A DNA stretch of 64,000 nucleotides from Helicobacter magdeburgensis. Its GTDB lineage: Bacteria; Campylobacterota; Campylobacteria; Campylobacterales; Helicobacteraceae. The DNA is taken from assembly GCF_000765825.2 (NCBI RefSeq), contig NZ_JRPE02000006.1:1-64000 (forward strand), in the 5' to 3' direction. Positions 8,760 through 18,052 of this stretch are shown here, in pieces; position 1 is the stretch's first letter, and each line of letters opens with the position of its first letter. Under the pieces are notes generated by a model. That model was given only the letters and a program-made list of their open reading frames with translations. It ran no database searches and had not been told where the DNA came from. The translations under genes and the position numbers were made by a program.

Positions 8760-9896
8760 ATGAAAAGAATACTAGCAGTTTTGCTGTGCGTATGTGGATT
8801 TTATGAAGTGGCAAATGCAAATAATATCGCACAATTGCTTTTAACCGGGCGTCCAAGCGGACATATGGGCGTGTATTATCAAGGTATGACAGGTGGTGCG
8901 CCAAGTTTTGCTGATGCCAATGTATCCTTAGCCTATCAAACGCAACGATTTCAAGGTGTGGCACTTGGCGGCTCTATGTGGGCTGCAACAAAGCTATATC
9001 AAGCACACGGCGGAGATTTTTCGCAAGTAAAAGATAATTTTGTCCTTACAGAGCTTTATGCGAGTTTTGTAAATCCCAATCGCTTAAGCGTGTATGCGGG
9101 GAGATTCCAAACTAATAGCGAGTGGATCAAGCATTATACGCAAGGTGTTTCAGCGACTTATGAAGATATAGAAAATTTAAAGCTTGATTTTATCTGGGCG
9201 TATAAGAATGCGTATGTAACAAACTATAGAATGGATAATTTTACAAATCCATTCGGTAGTGTAGGGGCATTGTATCTGGGAGCAACGATTACGCTTCCTG
9301 AATCTCCTTTGCAAATTACCCCATATATTTATGCTGCTCCTAATGATTTTACCGCCTTTGGTGCAAAAGTGCTTGTGGCTGTGCCTGTGAATACTGCACT
9401 TTTATATGGGAAAATGCACTTTTTATCTTTTAGTGCTAGGAATGATAAGGTGATTGATCACTCAAGCACAAAAGGCGATGGGGGATTTGTATGGCTTGAG
9501 GGAGGGGCTAAGTGGCTAGGTATGAATGTTGGAGGGGGTGTTCTCTCTGTGGCTGAAAATGGGGCTAGGGGGATTGATTCATTTGGGCAGAGCAGTTACT
9601 TTGAAAGACGAGAGGGGCTTTTTTACAATAATGCCACATCACTTTATGGATTCTTAGAATATGATTTAAGGCAATATGTGCAGCTTGATGCGGCTATTAG
9701 ACATACGAGCATAGGGAGAAAAAATATATTTAACTGGGAGATTGGACTTGTCTCTGAGCCTCAGCATAATATTAAATTGGGCGTGAAAGTTATAGGAATG
9801 ATAAATAATGCCGATTTTACGCTTGATAATTCAATTTTTGCCAATGATGGTAAGAATTATCTGCTGACTCGTGTCTTTGCACAAGTTAGTTTTTAA
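8760..9896 (+). CDS. Outer membrane porin-like protein (Hof/OprD-like)
   Basis: Predicted outer-membrane beta-barrel, 378 residues. It starts MKRILAVLLCVCG with a cleavable signal peptide ending near ANA (about residue 20), continues with alternating hydrophobic and polar strands rich in Gly, Tyr and aromatic residues, and ends in Phe (FAQVSF), the usual barrel-assembly signal. This resembles the Helicobacter Hof family. It lies 19 bp upstream of a second porin, so the two are probably one transcript ending at the hairpin at 11192-11215. There are no repeats or homopolymer tracts in the gene. Substrate specificity is unknown. Confidence 0.75.
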   Translation: MKRILAVLLCVCGFYEVANANNIAQLLLTGRPSGHMGVYYQGMTGGAPSFADANVSLAYQTQRFQGVALGGSMWAATKLYQAHGGDFSQVKDNFVLTELYASFVNPNRLSVYAGRFQTNSEWIKHYTQGVSATYEDIENLKLDFIWAYKNAYVTNYRMDNFTNPFGSVGALYLGATITLPESPLQITPYIYAAPNDFTAFGAKVLVAVPVNTALLYGKMHFLSFSARNDKVIDHSSTKGDGGFVWLEGGAKWLGMNVGGGVLSVAENGARGIDSFGQSSYFERREGLFYNNATSLYGFLEYDLRQYVQLDAAIRHTSIGRKNIFNWEIGLVSEPQHNIKLGVKVIGMINNADFTLDNSIFANDGKNYLLTRVFAQVSF

Positions 9897-9915
9897 ATCT
9901 TTTTAAGGAGTTTGT

Positions 9916-11172
9916 ATGAAAAAAGTATATGTCTCACTTGCTTTAGCCTCTGCTATGGCGGTTGGTGCAAATGCCGTAGAGGTGAATCCTTTTGGGCATT
10001 TAGGAGCATTTTATCATCAAGGGTTTGGTGGTTTAGGCACATTGAATGATAAAGGCAAGGAAGTGCAAAAAGCCTATGGAAATGTTTCTGCACGCGTAGG
10101 GATTGAGCTAGGCTTAGGCAAAAATATAAGCATTGGTCTTGGTGGCTGGGGTGCTTACCCATTCTATGATATTTCGCTTAATGATAGCGTTACTAAAAGT
10201 GCATTCCCAAATTATGCTGATGTGTCTGATGCATATTTTAGATATGATGGTGGGAGATTAAGCTTTGTGCTTGGACGCTTTGATATAGGGCAGTTTTTCC
10301 TAGGTGTTGATGGTAAAAACTATACAGGTGTAGATTGGATCTATGGTAATGTGCAAGGTGGTGCATTAAATGTAGATGGTGGAGCTGTGAGTTTATGGGC
10401 ATATTGGAGAAACTCTCAACTTGGAGCAGGACAAGCTTATAATAGAATGGGTTATGAGCTTTCAAGTTTTGATACTTATCAACACCAAAAGGGCAAAGTT
10501 GGCGAACTTGCAAGTGGTGGTTTAGACATTAAATTTGGCGAAATGTTTAAGGTTTCTCCATTTGTAAGCTATCTTACAGATACAAACACACAGGTTGGCA
10601 CACACGATATTTTGAATGCGGGTGCAAAAGCACAGCTTGATATTGGCTCTGGAAATGTGCAGTCAAAGACAATTTTGCGTGCCGTGTATGGTATGGATAA
10701 TATCGTAGGCGATGGCAAAAGCACAAATGGTATAACTTTTTGGATTGATGAAGAATTGCGTTTAAATGAATGGCTAAAGCTTGGTGCAGGGTATATTTCA
10801 AATGGCAAAAACTCGCATTTGCTAAACTATGGCGATAGAGCAAGATTCTATGGCTATCGTGGCGGTATGAGTGGAGCTAGTGTAGGTGCTTCACTTGGCT
10901 ATGGCGATACTTGGTATATCTTTGGTGGTGTTGAATCTAAGCGAGCAGCCCTTGATGTGCTTTACTCTGGTGGCGATTATGAGGAAATCTCTGCAGTTGG
11001 CTCACTCACGCTTTGGCAGGGAAATGATAAGATGTATTTCAAAGTCGGTGCTGGGTATGTTGGGACAGGCAAACAAGCGAGTGCAGATTCAACGCTTGGA
11101 AACGCACTTGGTGGTGTTTGGAATGGCAAATGGCAAAACTCTGCCCTTGCATTTGCTAAATTTGGATTCTAA
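9916..11172 (+). CDS. Outer membrane porin (Hof-like)
   Basis: Second predicted barrel protein in tandem, 418 residues. The signal peptide is MKKVYVSLALASAMAVGANA, and the mature protein begins near VEVNPFGHLGAFYHQ. Features are typical of a porin: many Gly and aromatic residues, alternating strands, and terminal Phe (FAKFGF). RBS AAGGAG precedes the ATG at 9916. It shares the start-of-barrel pattern (GHLGAFYHQGFGG against GHMGVYYQGMTGG) with the preceding porin, so the pair probably arose by duplication. Strong terminator downstream. Confidence 0.78.
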   Translation: MKKVYVSLALASAMAVGANAVEVNPFGHLGAFYHQGFGGLGTLNDKGKEVQKAYGNVSARVGIELGLGKNISIGLGGWGAYPFYDISLNDSVTKSAFPNYADVSDAYFRYDGGRLSFVLGRFDIGQFFLGVDGKNYTGVDWIYGNVQGGALNVDGGAVSLWAYWRNSQLGAGQAYNRMGYELSSFDTYQHQKGKVGELASGGLDIKFGEMFKVSPFVSYLTDTNTQVGTHDILNAGAKAQLDIGSGNVQSKTILRAVYGMDNIVGDGKSTNGITFWIDEELRLNEWLKLGAGYISNGKNSHLLNYGDRARFYGYRGGMSGASVGASLGYGDTWYIFGGVESKRAALDVLYSGGDYEEISAVGSLTLWQGNDKMYFKVGAGYVGTGKQASADSTLGNALGGVWNGKWQNSALAFAKFGF

Positions 11173-11191
11173 GAATCTTATAAAGATTTGA

Positions 11192-11215
11192 GCAAGGCTA
11201 GGTCTCTAGCCTTGC
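11192..11215 (+). terminator. Rho-independent terminator after the porin pair
   Basis: Perfect 10-bp stem GCAAGGCTAG / CTAGCCTTGC with a 4-base loop, followed by the T-rich run CTTTCTTGTTGTTTT. It lies 20 bases past the porin stop codon. Confidence 0.85.
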
Positions 11216-11284
11216 AGCTTTCTTGTTGTTTTAAAGGTTTTGGCTTAAATTTACTGTAATTAAAGCAGGAATTAAAACATTTTT

Positions 11285-11293
11285 TGCTACAAT
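11285..11293 (+). promoter_or_regulatory. Candidate extended -10 promoter of rpmE
   Basis: TGCTACAAT, preceded by a T run, 41 bases upstream of the rpmE start codon. It matches the recurrent TGCTAYAAT motif of this window. Confidence 0.55.
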
Positions 11294-11333
11294 CCCCAAC
11301 TTTTTTACATCAACACAAAACAAAGGACATAGA

Positions 11334-11537
11334 ATGAAAAAAGGAATCCACCCAGAATATATCCCTTGTAAGGTAACTTGCGTAACAAGTGGAAAGCAAA
11401 TTGAGGTTTTAAGCAATAAGAGTGAGCTACGCATTGATATTTCAAGCTTTTGCCACCCATTCTACACAGGAAGTGATAAAATCACTGATATCACTGGACG
11501 CGTTGAGAAATTCCGCCAAAAATACAATATGAAATAA
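11334..11537 (+). CDS. rpmE: Ribosomal protein L31
   Basis: Protein of the large ribosomal subunit, 67 residues, full length. It starts [16 protein letters not shown] and ends [13 protein letters not shown], typical of bacterial L31. Of the four zinc Cys of the classic form, Cys16 and Cys40 are kept, while positions 18 and 37 are Thr and Ser, so zinc binding is probably lost, as in other Helicobacter L31 proteins known to me. RBS AAAGGAC. The rsmI gene follows 4 bases after the stop. Confidence 0.96.
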   Translation: MKKGIHPEYIPCKVTCVTSGKQIEVLSNKSELRIDISSFCHPFYTGSDKITDITGRVEKFRQKYNMK

Positions 11538-11541
11538 ATCT

Positions 11542-12408
11542 ATGCTGACACTTGTGCCAACCCCCATAGGAAACCTTGAAGACATTACCTTGCGGGCGTT
11601 GGAAGCCATAAAGTCAGCTGATGTAATTTTGTGTGAAGATACAAGAGTGGCTAAAAAGCTTTTAGAGCTACTCATTTCACGCAATATCCTTGAACTTCCA
11701 AATGAACAGAATCCTAAGGAATTTATGGATTCTAAGCAAATCAAATCCTTTCACTCACATAATCAAGATGAGTTTCTCTCCACCTTGTCGCAGGATTTTT
11801 TCAATGCAAATGTCGTGTATCTTAGTGATGCAGGAATGCCTTGTATTAGCGATCCGGGTGCAAAGCTTGTATCTTATGCGATAGAACATCATATTGCCTT
11901 TGATGTTTTGCCCGGTGCGTGTGCGTTAAATGTGGCATTTTGTGGCAGTGGCGTAGAATCTACACCATTTGTTTTTGTGGGATTTTTACCCCATAAAAAG
12001 TTAGAGCGACAAGCTAAACTTTTGCAAATTGCTAGGCTGAATATGGGCGGGGCGTATAGTGCGATTTGTTATGAAAGCCCACATAGAATCTTAGAGACCT
12101 TGCAAGATATTGCATTTTTACTTCCACATACTCGCATTGCCGTGCAAAAAGAGCTTACAAAACTTCATCAGCAGCGATATTATGGCACAGCACACGAGAT
12201 TGGCACAATGCTAGAAGATTCTGTAATACGAGGAGAGTGGGTGCTTATCCTTGATTTTTCGCATACTTTGGAGCATAAGGAATATTCGCTAGAGTATGAG
12301 AAAGCTCTAATGCTTGATATTCCACCAAAGATTAAGGCAAAGATTCTAAGCAAGATGAGTGGTAAAAGTATCAAGCAATGTTATGAAGAAATTTTGAATG
12401 CGGAGTAG
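11542..12408 (+). CDS. rsmI: 16S rRNA (cytidine-1402 2'-O)-methyltransferase RsmI
   Basis: SAM-dependent methyltransferase of the tetrapyrrole-methylase fold that 2'-O-methylates C1402 of 16S rRNA in the decoding centre. It has 288 residues. Diagnostic motifs are LVPTPIGNLEDITLRALEAI at the N-terminus, CEDTRVAKKLL near 33-43, and SDAGMPCISDPG near 96-107. It lies directly downstream of rpmE and 3 bases before the next methyltransferase, which makes a small translation-related operon. Confidence 0.95.
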   Translation: MLTLVPTPIGNLEDITLRALEAIKSADVILCEDTRVAKKLLELLISRNILELPNEQNPKEFMDSKQIKSFHSHNQDEFLSTLSQDFFNANVVYLSDAGMPCISDPGAKLVSYAIEHHIAFDVLPGACALNVAFCGSGVESTPFVFVGFLPHKKLERQAKLLQIARLNMGGAYSAICYESPHRILETLQDIAFLLPHTRIAVQKELTKLHQQRYYGTAHEIGTMLEDSVIRGEWVLILDFSHTLEHKEYSLEYEKALMLDIPPKIKAKILSKMSGKSIKQCYEEILNAE

Positions 12409-12411
12409 GCG

Positions 12412-13104
12412 GTGATTATTTATGGTAAGCAACCTATTTTGTATGCCATAGAGACTTGCCCTTGGAGTATTACAGAATTTTATCTCGCAAAAGAATTGCC
12501 TAGAGAGCTTTTTTCGCAACTTGCTAAATTAGATAAGCCTATCAAACGCGTGGATAATAAAAAGGCTCAAGCTCTCTCTCGTGGCGGCAATCATCAAGGG
12601 ATTCTCGCGCAAATTATCCCGCCACAAGCCTTAAGTCTTAAAGAGCTAAAAGAGAAAGATTCACTTTTGGTGCTATGTGGGATTAGCGATGTGGGGAATA
12701 TTGGCTCAATTTTTCGCACAGCTTACGCGTTGGGTGTGGGCGGAATAGTCATTTGTTTGCCAAGCCTTAGTCAAAAAGCGATAGAAAGTATAGTGCGTCT
12801 TTCAAGTGGAGCATTTTTAAATATGCCTTATGGGGTTTTTACACAAGTCTTTGATGTGCTAAATGAGCTTAAAAATGCAGACTTTACCCTTATAGGTGCG
12901 GATATGCAAGGGCAAGAGAGAATAGAAAATCCACAAAAATGGGCATTGTTTCTAGGAAGTGAATCTGTGGGTTTATCAGCACGATTGAAGCACAAACTTG
13001 ATACAATGCTCTCTATCAAAATGGAACATCACTTTGATTCACTCAATGTAGCGGTGGCTACGGGAATTTTAATAGATAGGATTAATTATGCAGGGAAACA
13101 TTAA
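12412..13104 (+). CDS. rlmB: SpoU/TrmH-family RNA 2'-O-methyltransferase (RlmB-like)
   Basis: SPOUT-class methyltransferase, 230 residues. An N-terminal substrate-binding domain (IIYGKQPILYAIE) is followed by the three SPOUT motifs: GNIGSIFRTAYALGVGG near 99-115, LFLGSESVGLS near 181-191, and LNVAVATGILI near 210-220, which form the trefoil knot. Closest in form to RlmB (23S rRNA G2251), but the exact target cannot be proven from sequence. The start is GTG at 12412. Its end overlaps the start of the next gene by 17 bases. Confidence 0.85.
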   Translation: MIIYGKQPILYAIETCPWSITEFYLAKELPRELFSQLAKLDKPIKRVDNKKAQALSRGGNHQGILAQIIPPQALSLKELKEKDSLLVLCGISDVGNIGSIFRTAYALGVGGIVICLPSLSQKAIESIVRLSSGAFLNMPYGVFTQVFDVLNELKNADFTLIGADMQGQERIENPQKWALFLGSESVGLSARLKHKLDTMLSIKMEHHFDSLNVAVATGILIDRINYAGKH

Positions 13105-14224
13105 TACGCAATTACTTGATGAGGAACTAGGGAAGCTTAAGGCAATTGGGCTAAAGGAGCTAAGCAAAACAACTAAACTTGCGAGTTCTAAGATTGAAGA
13201 TGTGCTAGAAAAGCGATTTGATAAGATTGATAGTGTGCGGGCAAAGGGCTTTATTGCGATTTTGGAGCGTGAGTATAATGTTGATTTGCGTGATTGGATT
13301 CTCTCTAAAGAGCAATTGCAAAAGCCTGATATAAGCAGTGTTGCGGAGGTGATAAGCAAACAGGATCAAGAAGAGCGATCTCAAAAACTCATTGAAAATG
13401 TAGCGATTGTGAGGGAAAAAGAAGAAGAGAGAAAGAAAGATTTACAAAAAGAGCGTGAGCATCATGTGATTGAGATTGCATTAAAAAATGAATCTAAAAG
13501 CAAGTCTCACGCAGAATCTTACTCTTGGCTTTATGTGATTTTAGGACTTGTTTTTCTTGCACTTATGGGATATTTTGCCTACAAGGCTTTTATGCAGGAT
13601 AGTCCTATTCCGCCCACACCGCAAACTTCGCAGTCTAGTAGCACAGCACAAAATGAGAATGATGGGGGGTATGATGGTGTATTTTTTGATGCAACAAAAC
13701 CGCTAGATAATGCCCCAACACAACAAGCAGATAAGCCAACACAAAATACACAGGAAGTGCAATCTCAAGATGTGCCTTTAGAATCTACAAGCAAGGATTC
13801 TATGCCACAAGCTTTAGCCCCACAAAATACAACAACGCAAACTCAAGAAACTTATCAATCAAGCCACCCGGAGCAAAATTTCTTTTTTAGCCCTAAGCCT
13901 AGCCAAGCAGATTCTCAAGCAGATAGTCAAAAGAAACCGAGTGATAATATCTTATATATCCAAGCCCAGCAGGATTTGTGGCTTGGTGTGATTAATCTTG
14001 AGACAGGAAGCAAGGAGCAGTTTGCATATAAAAATAGTTATGAGATTCCATTAAACAATAAAATGCTTTTTGTGATGGGGCATAGTGCATTTAAGCTCAC
14101 ACTCAATGGTGAGGAAGTAGCTCACGGGAGCAAACATCCAGTGAGAATGTATTTTGATGGCTCAAGCCTTGTAGATGTGAATTATACGCGTTTCAAACAG
14201 CTGAATGGTGGTCTTGAATGGTAA
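13088..14224 (+). CDS. RodZ-like membrane protein (HTH - single TM - periplasmic domain)
   Basis: 378-residue bitopic protein. Residues about 15-72 (IGLKELSKTTKLASSKIEDV ... AKGFIAILEREYNV) follow the pattern of the RodZ-type helix-turn-helix. A charged Lys/Glu helix follows (about 90-140). One membrane segment lies at about 148-168 (LYVILGLVFLALMGYFAYK). A long Gln/Ser/Thr/Pro-rich linker then leads to a compact C-terminal domain (LYIQAQQDLWLGVINLETG ... VNYTRF), comparable in place to the RodZ periplasmic beta domain. RodZ links MreB to the cell-wall machinery. The architecture supports a RodZ-like role, but identity is inferred. It overlaps the next secreted protein gene by 7 bases. Confidence 0.6.
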   Translation: MQGNINTQLLDEELGKLKAIGLKELSKTTKLASSKIEDVLEKRFDKIDSVRAKGFIAILEREYNVDLRDWILSKEQLQKPDISSVAEVISKQDQEERSQKLIENVAIVREKEEERKKDLQKEREHHVIEIALKNESKSKSHAESYSWLYVILGLVFLALMGYFAYKAFMQDSPIPPTPQTSQSSSTAQNENDGGYDGVFFDATKPLDNAPTQQADKPTQNTQEVQSQDVPLESTSKDSMPQALAPQNTTTQTQETYQSSHPEQNFFFSPKPSQADSQADSQKKPSDNILYIQAQQDLWLGVINLETGSKEQFAYKNSYEIPLNNKMLFVMGHSAFKLTLNGEEVAHGSKHPVRMYFDGSSLVDVNYTRFKQLNGGLEW

Positions 14225-15033
14225 GGCTTATCTTTATTCTTTTTTGTATTGTAGCGGGTGCGTGGGCTGATGCCTTTGATGATAAGATAAAAAATCTAAT
14301 GGGGGAGCAAAGCTACCAAACAAACGCAAATTTCATTAATAGAATCTTTGCAAATAGAAATATATACTATACAGGCGGACGATTGGATATTGCTAAAATT
14401 GTTTATGCACTAAAAAGTAATGGGCTACTTAGCTCACGCTTTTCTCAACCAAGCGAGGTAAAACTTAGCTTTAGTGCAAGGACTAGTCCCGTGCTGCTAA
14501 CAAAGATTGGGAATAATATTTTAAGCACAATGGGGTATTCATATTTTGTGGTGAGTAGGGCGGAGCTAAGTGGGGGGCTTTCAAGCGTGGAATTTTCTTT
14601 TAATACCGAACATAGCCCTGATATGGGGATTATTATTGATGAGTTAGGTAAAAGGGGCTTTGTTTGCCTTGATATTAATCGTATCAATGCACAGAAGTGG
14701 GAATATATGCTTGAAGTCAATGAGCCGCGTCTGCCAAATACAAGATTTTTAGCAAAATCAGCAACACCACTTAAATGGCGTGATGCCTCCGGGGAATATT
14801 GGGTCAGTGTCAATACAAGCGGAGATTTATATATACAGGCTGTGGATTTTCCAAAATGGAATCCGCACATTGTGTTGTATGATAAGAATCTTGGCATTAT
14901 AGATATGATAAGTAATGCTGGTAGTAATGAAAGCTTGAAAGTTAAGATTCCACAAGGTGTGAAGTTTGTGATGATTACAGATTATGATGGGGCGGAGAAT
15001 CTTAAGGGTGGTATTGCTGTGAATTTGAAGTAG
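14218..15033 (+). CDS. Conserved secreted protein of unknown function
   Basis: 271 residues with a clear signal peptide (MVRLIFILFCIVAGAWADA); the mature start is near DAFDDKIKNLMG. No enzymatic motif is recognised. The middle contains a two-fold alpha/beta pattern and the C-terminal half (about 185-271) looks beta-rich (SGDLYIQAVDFPKWNPHIVL). It starts inside the end of the RodZ-like gene (7-base overlap), so the two are translationally coupled and probably act together in the periplasm. Conserved position suggests a cell envelope role; function is not assigned. Confidence 0.65.
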   Translation: MVRLIFILFCIVAGAWADAFDDKIKNLMGEQSYQTNANFINRIFANRNIYYTGGRLDIAKIVYALKSNGLLSSRFSQPSEVKLSFSARTSPVLLTKIGNNILSTMGYSYFVVSRAELSGGLSSVEFSFNTEHSPDMGIIIDELGKRGFVCLDINRINAQKWEYMLEVNEPRLPNTRFLAKSATPLKWRDASGEYWVSVNTSGDLYIQAVDFPKWNPHIVLYDKNLGIIDMISNAGSNESLKVKIPQGVKFVMITDYDGAENLKGGIAVNLK

Positions 15034-15062
15034 ATTGTGAATCTAACAATAAGGAGAGAGCT

Positions 15063-16271
15063 ATGTTTGATGAGATTGAGTTTGACAAAATAAAGCGTTT
15101 GCCAAAATATGTCTTTGCTGCGATTAATGAGATTAAGCTTGAAATGCGTCGCAATAATGAAGATGTGATTGACTTCTCTATGGGGAATCCAGATGGTAAG
15201 ACACCTGAACATATTATCCAAAAGCTTTGTGAAGCCGCACAAAAAGATAAGAATCAAGGCTATTCTGTAAGCCGTGGAATCTACAAGTTGCGTTTAGCCA
15301 TTTGTAATTGGTATAAGCGGACTTATAGTGTGGATTTAGACCCAGAATCTGAAGCGTGTGTAACAATGGGGAGTAAAGAAGGCTATGTGCATTTAGTCCA
15401 AGCTATTGCAAATCCGGGCGATAATGCCATTGTAGCTGAACCTGCCTATCCTATTCATTATTATGCTTTTATTCTTAATGGGGCGAATGTCTCTACCTTT
15501 GGGCTTAAGTGGAATGATGAAATGGAGCTTGACGTGGAGGATTTTTTTGCCAATATTAAAAGGGTGCTAAAAGAAGTGATGCCCCGTCCAAAATTTGTTG
15601 TTGTGAATTTTCCGCATAATCCCACGACCATTGTCGTGTATAAGGAGTTTTATGAACGCTTAGTGGCTATGGCAAAGCAGGAGCGATTTTATATTATTTC
15701 AGATATTGCGTATGCCGAGCTTTGCTTTGATGGCTTTAAAACGCCAAGTATTTTAGAAATCCCCGGAGCTAAAGATGTAGCCGTTGAGAGCTACACGCTT
15801 AGCAAAACTTACAATATGGCAGGTTGGCGAGTGGGCTTTGTAGTGGGAAATAAGAAAATTATTGAAGCGTTGCAAAAGATTAAAAGTTGGATTGATTATG
15901 GAATCTACACGCCTTTGCAAATTGCCTCTACCATTGCCCTTGATGGTGATCAAAGCTGTGTGGAAGAGATAAGTGGTAAATATGAAAAGCGTATGGAAGT
16001 GCTGATTAAGAGCTTTAAAGAAGCAGGTTGGGAGATGAAAAAGCCAAAGGCAAGTATGTTTATTTGGGCGAAGTTGCCTGAATGTGTGGGCGATATGGGT
16101 AGCTTGGAATTTTCAAAAAGGCTTTTAAAGGAGGCAAAAATTGCTGTGAGTCCGGGTGTGGGCTTTGGGGATTATGGAGAAGGGTATGTGAGAATTGCGT
16201 TAATTGAAAATGAAAAGCGAATCCGCCAAGCCGCACGGAATCTCAAGGCGTTTTTGAAGCAATTTTCATAA
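15063..16271 (+). CDS. Class I/II PLP-dependent aminotransferase
   Basis: 402 residues, fold type I aminotransferase. Visible signature: IDFSMGNPDG near the N-terminus, NFPHNPTT (Asn that contacts PLP), SDIAYAEL (Asp that pairs with the pyridine nitrogen), the Schiff-base Lys in SYTLSKTYNMAGWRVGF, and the substrate Arg in YVRIALIENEKR. It falls in the AlaC/aspartate-type group rather than histidinol-phosphate enzymes. The next gene is homoserine dehydrogenase, so a role in aspartate-family amino acid supply is likely. RBS AAGGAGAG. Confidence 0.85.
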   Translation: MFDEIEFDKIKRLPKYVFAAINEIKLEMRRNNEDVIDFSMGNPDGKTPEHIIQKLCEAAQKDKNQGYSVSRGIYKLRLAICNWYKRTYSVDLDPESEACVTMGSKEGYVHLVQAIANPGDNAIVAEPAYPIHYYAFILNGANVSTFGLKWNDEMELDVEDFFANIKRVLKEVMPRPKFVVVNFPHNPTTIVVYKEFYERLVAMAKQERFYIISDIAYAELCFDGFKTPSILEIPGAKDVAVESYTLSKTYNMAGWRVGFVVGNKKIIEALQKIKSWIDYGIYTPLQIASTIALDGDQSCVEEISGKYEKRMEVLIKSFKEAGWEMKKPKASMFIWAKLPECVGDMGSLEFSKRLLKEAKIAVSPGVGFGDYGEGYVRIALIENEKRIRQAARNLKAFLKQFS

Positions 16272-16300
16272 GATTTTATTAAGATTCTAAGGATTATGTG

Positions 16301-17596
16301 ATGTCAAAGCTTGTTTTGGGAATGGTTGGCTTTGGGGTTGTTGGCTCTAGTGTGTTAAAGGCAATTTTAGCAAATGGCGAGATTATTAATGCAAGGGCAG
16401 GGAAGCAGATAGTTTTAAAAAGTATTGTTGTGCGTGATAAAGCAAAGGCGGCAAAAAAACTTGCCGATATGAATGCAAATGTAGCCCTTAGCACGAATGT
16501 AGATGAGATTTTACAAGATAGTGAGATTGATGTTGTTATTGAGCTTATGGGCGGCGTGGAGTTTGCATACACAATAGCACAAAGAGCATTGAAAGCAAAA
16601 AAAGCTTTTATCACCGCGAATAAGGCAATGTTAGCCTATCATAGAAGCGATATTGCACCCCTTGCAAGTGGTTTGCCTGTGGGCTTTGAAGCAAGTGTGT
16701 GTGGTGGCATACCCATCATACGCGTTTTGAAAGATGGTTTAAGTGCTAATCATATTTTAGCAATCCGTGGGATTCTTAATGGCACAAGTAATTATATCTT
16801 AACCCAAATGCAGCAGTTTGGCAAAAACTTTGCTACCGCTCTCAAAGAAGCGCAGAATCTTGGCTATGCAGAAGCTGACCCTAGCCTTGATATTAATGGT
16901 GGCGATGCGGGGCATAAGCTTTTAATCCTTGCTTCCCTTGCGTATGGAATCCACGCTATGCCTGAAGATATATTGATTGAAGGTATTGCTGATATAACCC
17001 CTGATGATATGGAGTTTGCCAATGAATTTGGCTATGTGATTAAACTTCTAGGCATTGCTAAAAAGAATGATGAAGTGGAGCTACGCGTCCATCCAAGTAT
17101 GATTAAAAAAGAATCTATGATTAGCAAAGTTGATGGCGTGATGAATGGCATTAGTGTGATAGGCGATTATGTAGGGGAGAGTATGTATTATGGAGCGGGA
17201 GCCGGAGGGGAAGCAACAGCAAGTTCGGTGATAAGTGATATTATCGCTATTGCTAGGGGAGAGAGTGCAGCAATGCTTGGCTTTAGCCGACCTTTGGAAG
17301 AGGGCAAATTGAAGCTGAAAGATAAAGGAGAGATTTACTCACGCTACTACATACGCCTTTATGTGAGAGATAAGCCCGGAGTACTAGGGCAGGTCTCGCA
17401 GATTCTAGGGAGGCATAATATTTCTATCGGTGCGTTTTTGCAAAAAGAGACAGATAAGAAAAATATCGCCACAATGCTATTTTCCACACATCATTGCTTT
17501 GAAAGAGAGATAAATCACGCATTGTGTGAGCTGGAGCAGATAGAATCCATTACCCAAAAGCCTTTCAAAATGCGGCTTGAAGATGAGTATGAGTAG
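16301..17596 (+). CDS. hom: Homoserine dehydrogenase
   Basis: NAD(P)-dependent reduction of aspartate semialdehyde to homoserine, on the way to threonine and methionine; 431 residues from ATG 16301. N-terminal Rossmann motif [18 protein letters not shown], the catalytic and substrate loop [11 protein letters not shown], and [19 protein letters not shown]-terminal ACT domain ([20 protein letters not shown]) suggests feedback control by an amino acid. A GTG three bases earlier (16298) is an alternative start; spacing from AGGA favours the ATG. It overlaps the yraN start. Confidence 0.96.
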   Translation: MSKLVLGMVGFGVVGSSVLKAILANGEIINARAGKQIVLKSIVVRDKAKAAKKLADMNANVALSTNVDEILQDSEIDVVIELMGGVEFAYTIAQRALKAKKAFITANKAMLAYHRSDIAPLASGLPVGFEASVCGGIPIIRVLKDGLSANHILAIRGILNGTSNYILTQMQQFGKNFATALKEAQNLGYAEADPSLDINGGDAGHKLLILASLAYGIHAMPEDILIEGIADITPDDMEFANEFGYVIKLLGIAKKNDEVELRVHPSMIKKESMISKVDGVMNGISVIGDYVGESMYYGAGAGGEATASSVISDIIAIARGESAAMLGFSRPLEEGKLKLKDKGEIYSRYYIRLYVRDKPGVLGQVSQILGRHNISIGAFLQKETDKKNIATMLFSTHHCFEREINHALCELEQIESITQKPFKMRLEDEYE

Positions 17597-17933
17597 GGTA
17601 AAGGGCAAAGAGGCAGAAGACAAGGCGTGTGTGTTTTTGCGTGAAAATGGCTTTGAAATTATAGAGCGGAACTTTTTTGCACGATATGGGGAGATTGACA
17701 TTATCGCTCAAAAGAATGGAATCTTGCATTTTATTGAAGTCAAAAGTGCGAGTGTGGGGGCTAAAAGTGGCTTTGAGCCGATTTATAACATCACGCCAAG
17801 CAAGATTGAAAAGCTTATATCTACAATAGGATTCTATCTTTCAATGCAGAATCTCACGCAAGAATATTGCCTTGATGCCTTAATCATCAAGGGCGAACAT
17901 ATTGAGTTTGTAGAAAATATTACATTATGCTAA
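17589..17933 (+). CDS. UPF0102 (YraN-family) nuclease-like protein
   Basis: 114-118 residues depending on start, the normal YraN length. It has a small PD-(D/E)XK-like fold: [16 protein letters not shown] at the N-terminus, the core [13 protein letters not shown] (Glu, Asp) and FIEVKSA (Glu, Lys), which are the catalytic-type residues. Biological role in bacteria is poorly known, possibly processing of branched DNA. ATG at 17589 or 17583 overlaps the end of hom (stop at 17594-17596), so translation is coupled. Confidence 0.88.
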   Translation: MSRVKGKEAEDKACVFLRENGFEIIERNFFARYGEIDIIAQKNGILHFIEVKSASVGAKSGFEPIYNITPSKIEKLISTIGFYLSMQNLTQEYCLDALIIKGEHIEFVENITLC

Positions 17934-17998
17934 GGGCTGATGTATAGGTTGTTTTTTAGCACACGATATTTAATAAGTAAGAATAAATATTAATTTTA

Positions 17999-18027
17999 TT
18001 GACAGCATATTTGAATCTAGTTACAAT
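17999..18027 (+). promoter_or_regulatory. Consensus-like sigma70 promoter of feoB
   Basis: TTGACA (17999-18004), a 17-base spacer and TACAAT (18022-18027). This supports the feoB start at 18053 with RBS AAGGA at 18042, and rules out the upstream in-frame TTG, which is the -35 itself. The AT-rich stretch just upstream could hold a Fur site, but no clear copy of a known Fur box is seen. Confidence 0.75.
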
Positions 18028-18052
18028 CACGCAAAATCATCAAGGAATTATA

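Noticed and set aside
17999-18052. Longer feoB from a TTG start at 17999
   Set aside because: The TTG is the first base triplet of a TTGACA -35 box; ATG 18053 has a good RBS and begins at the conserved G domain.
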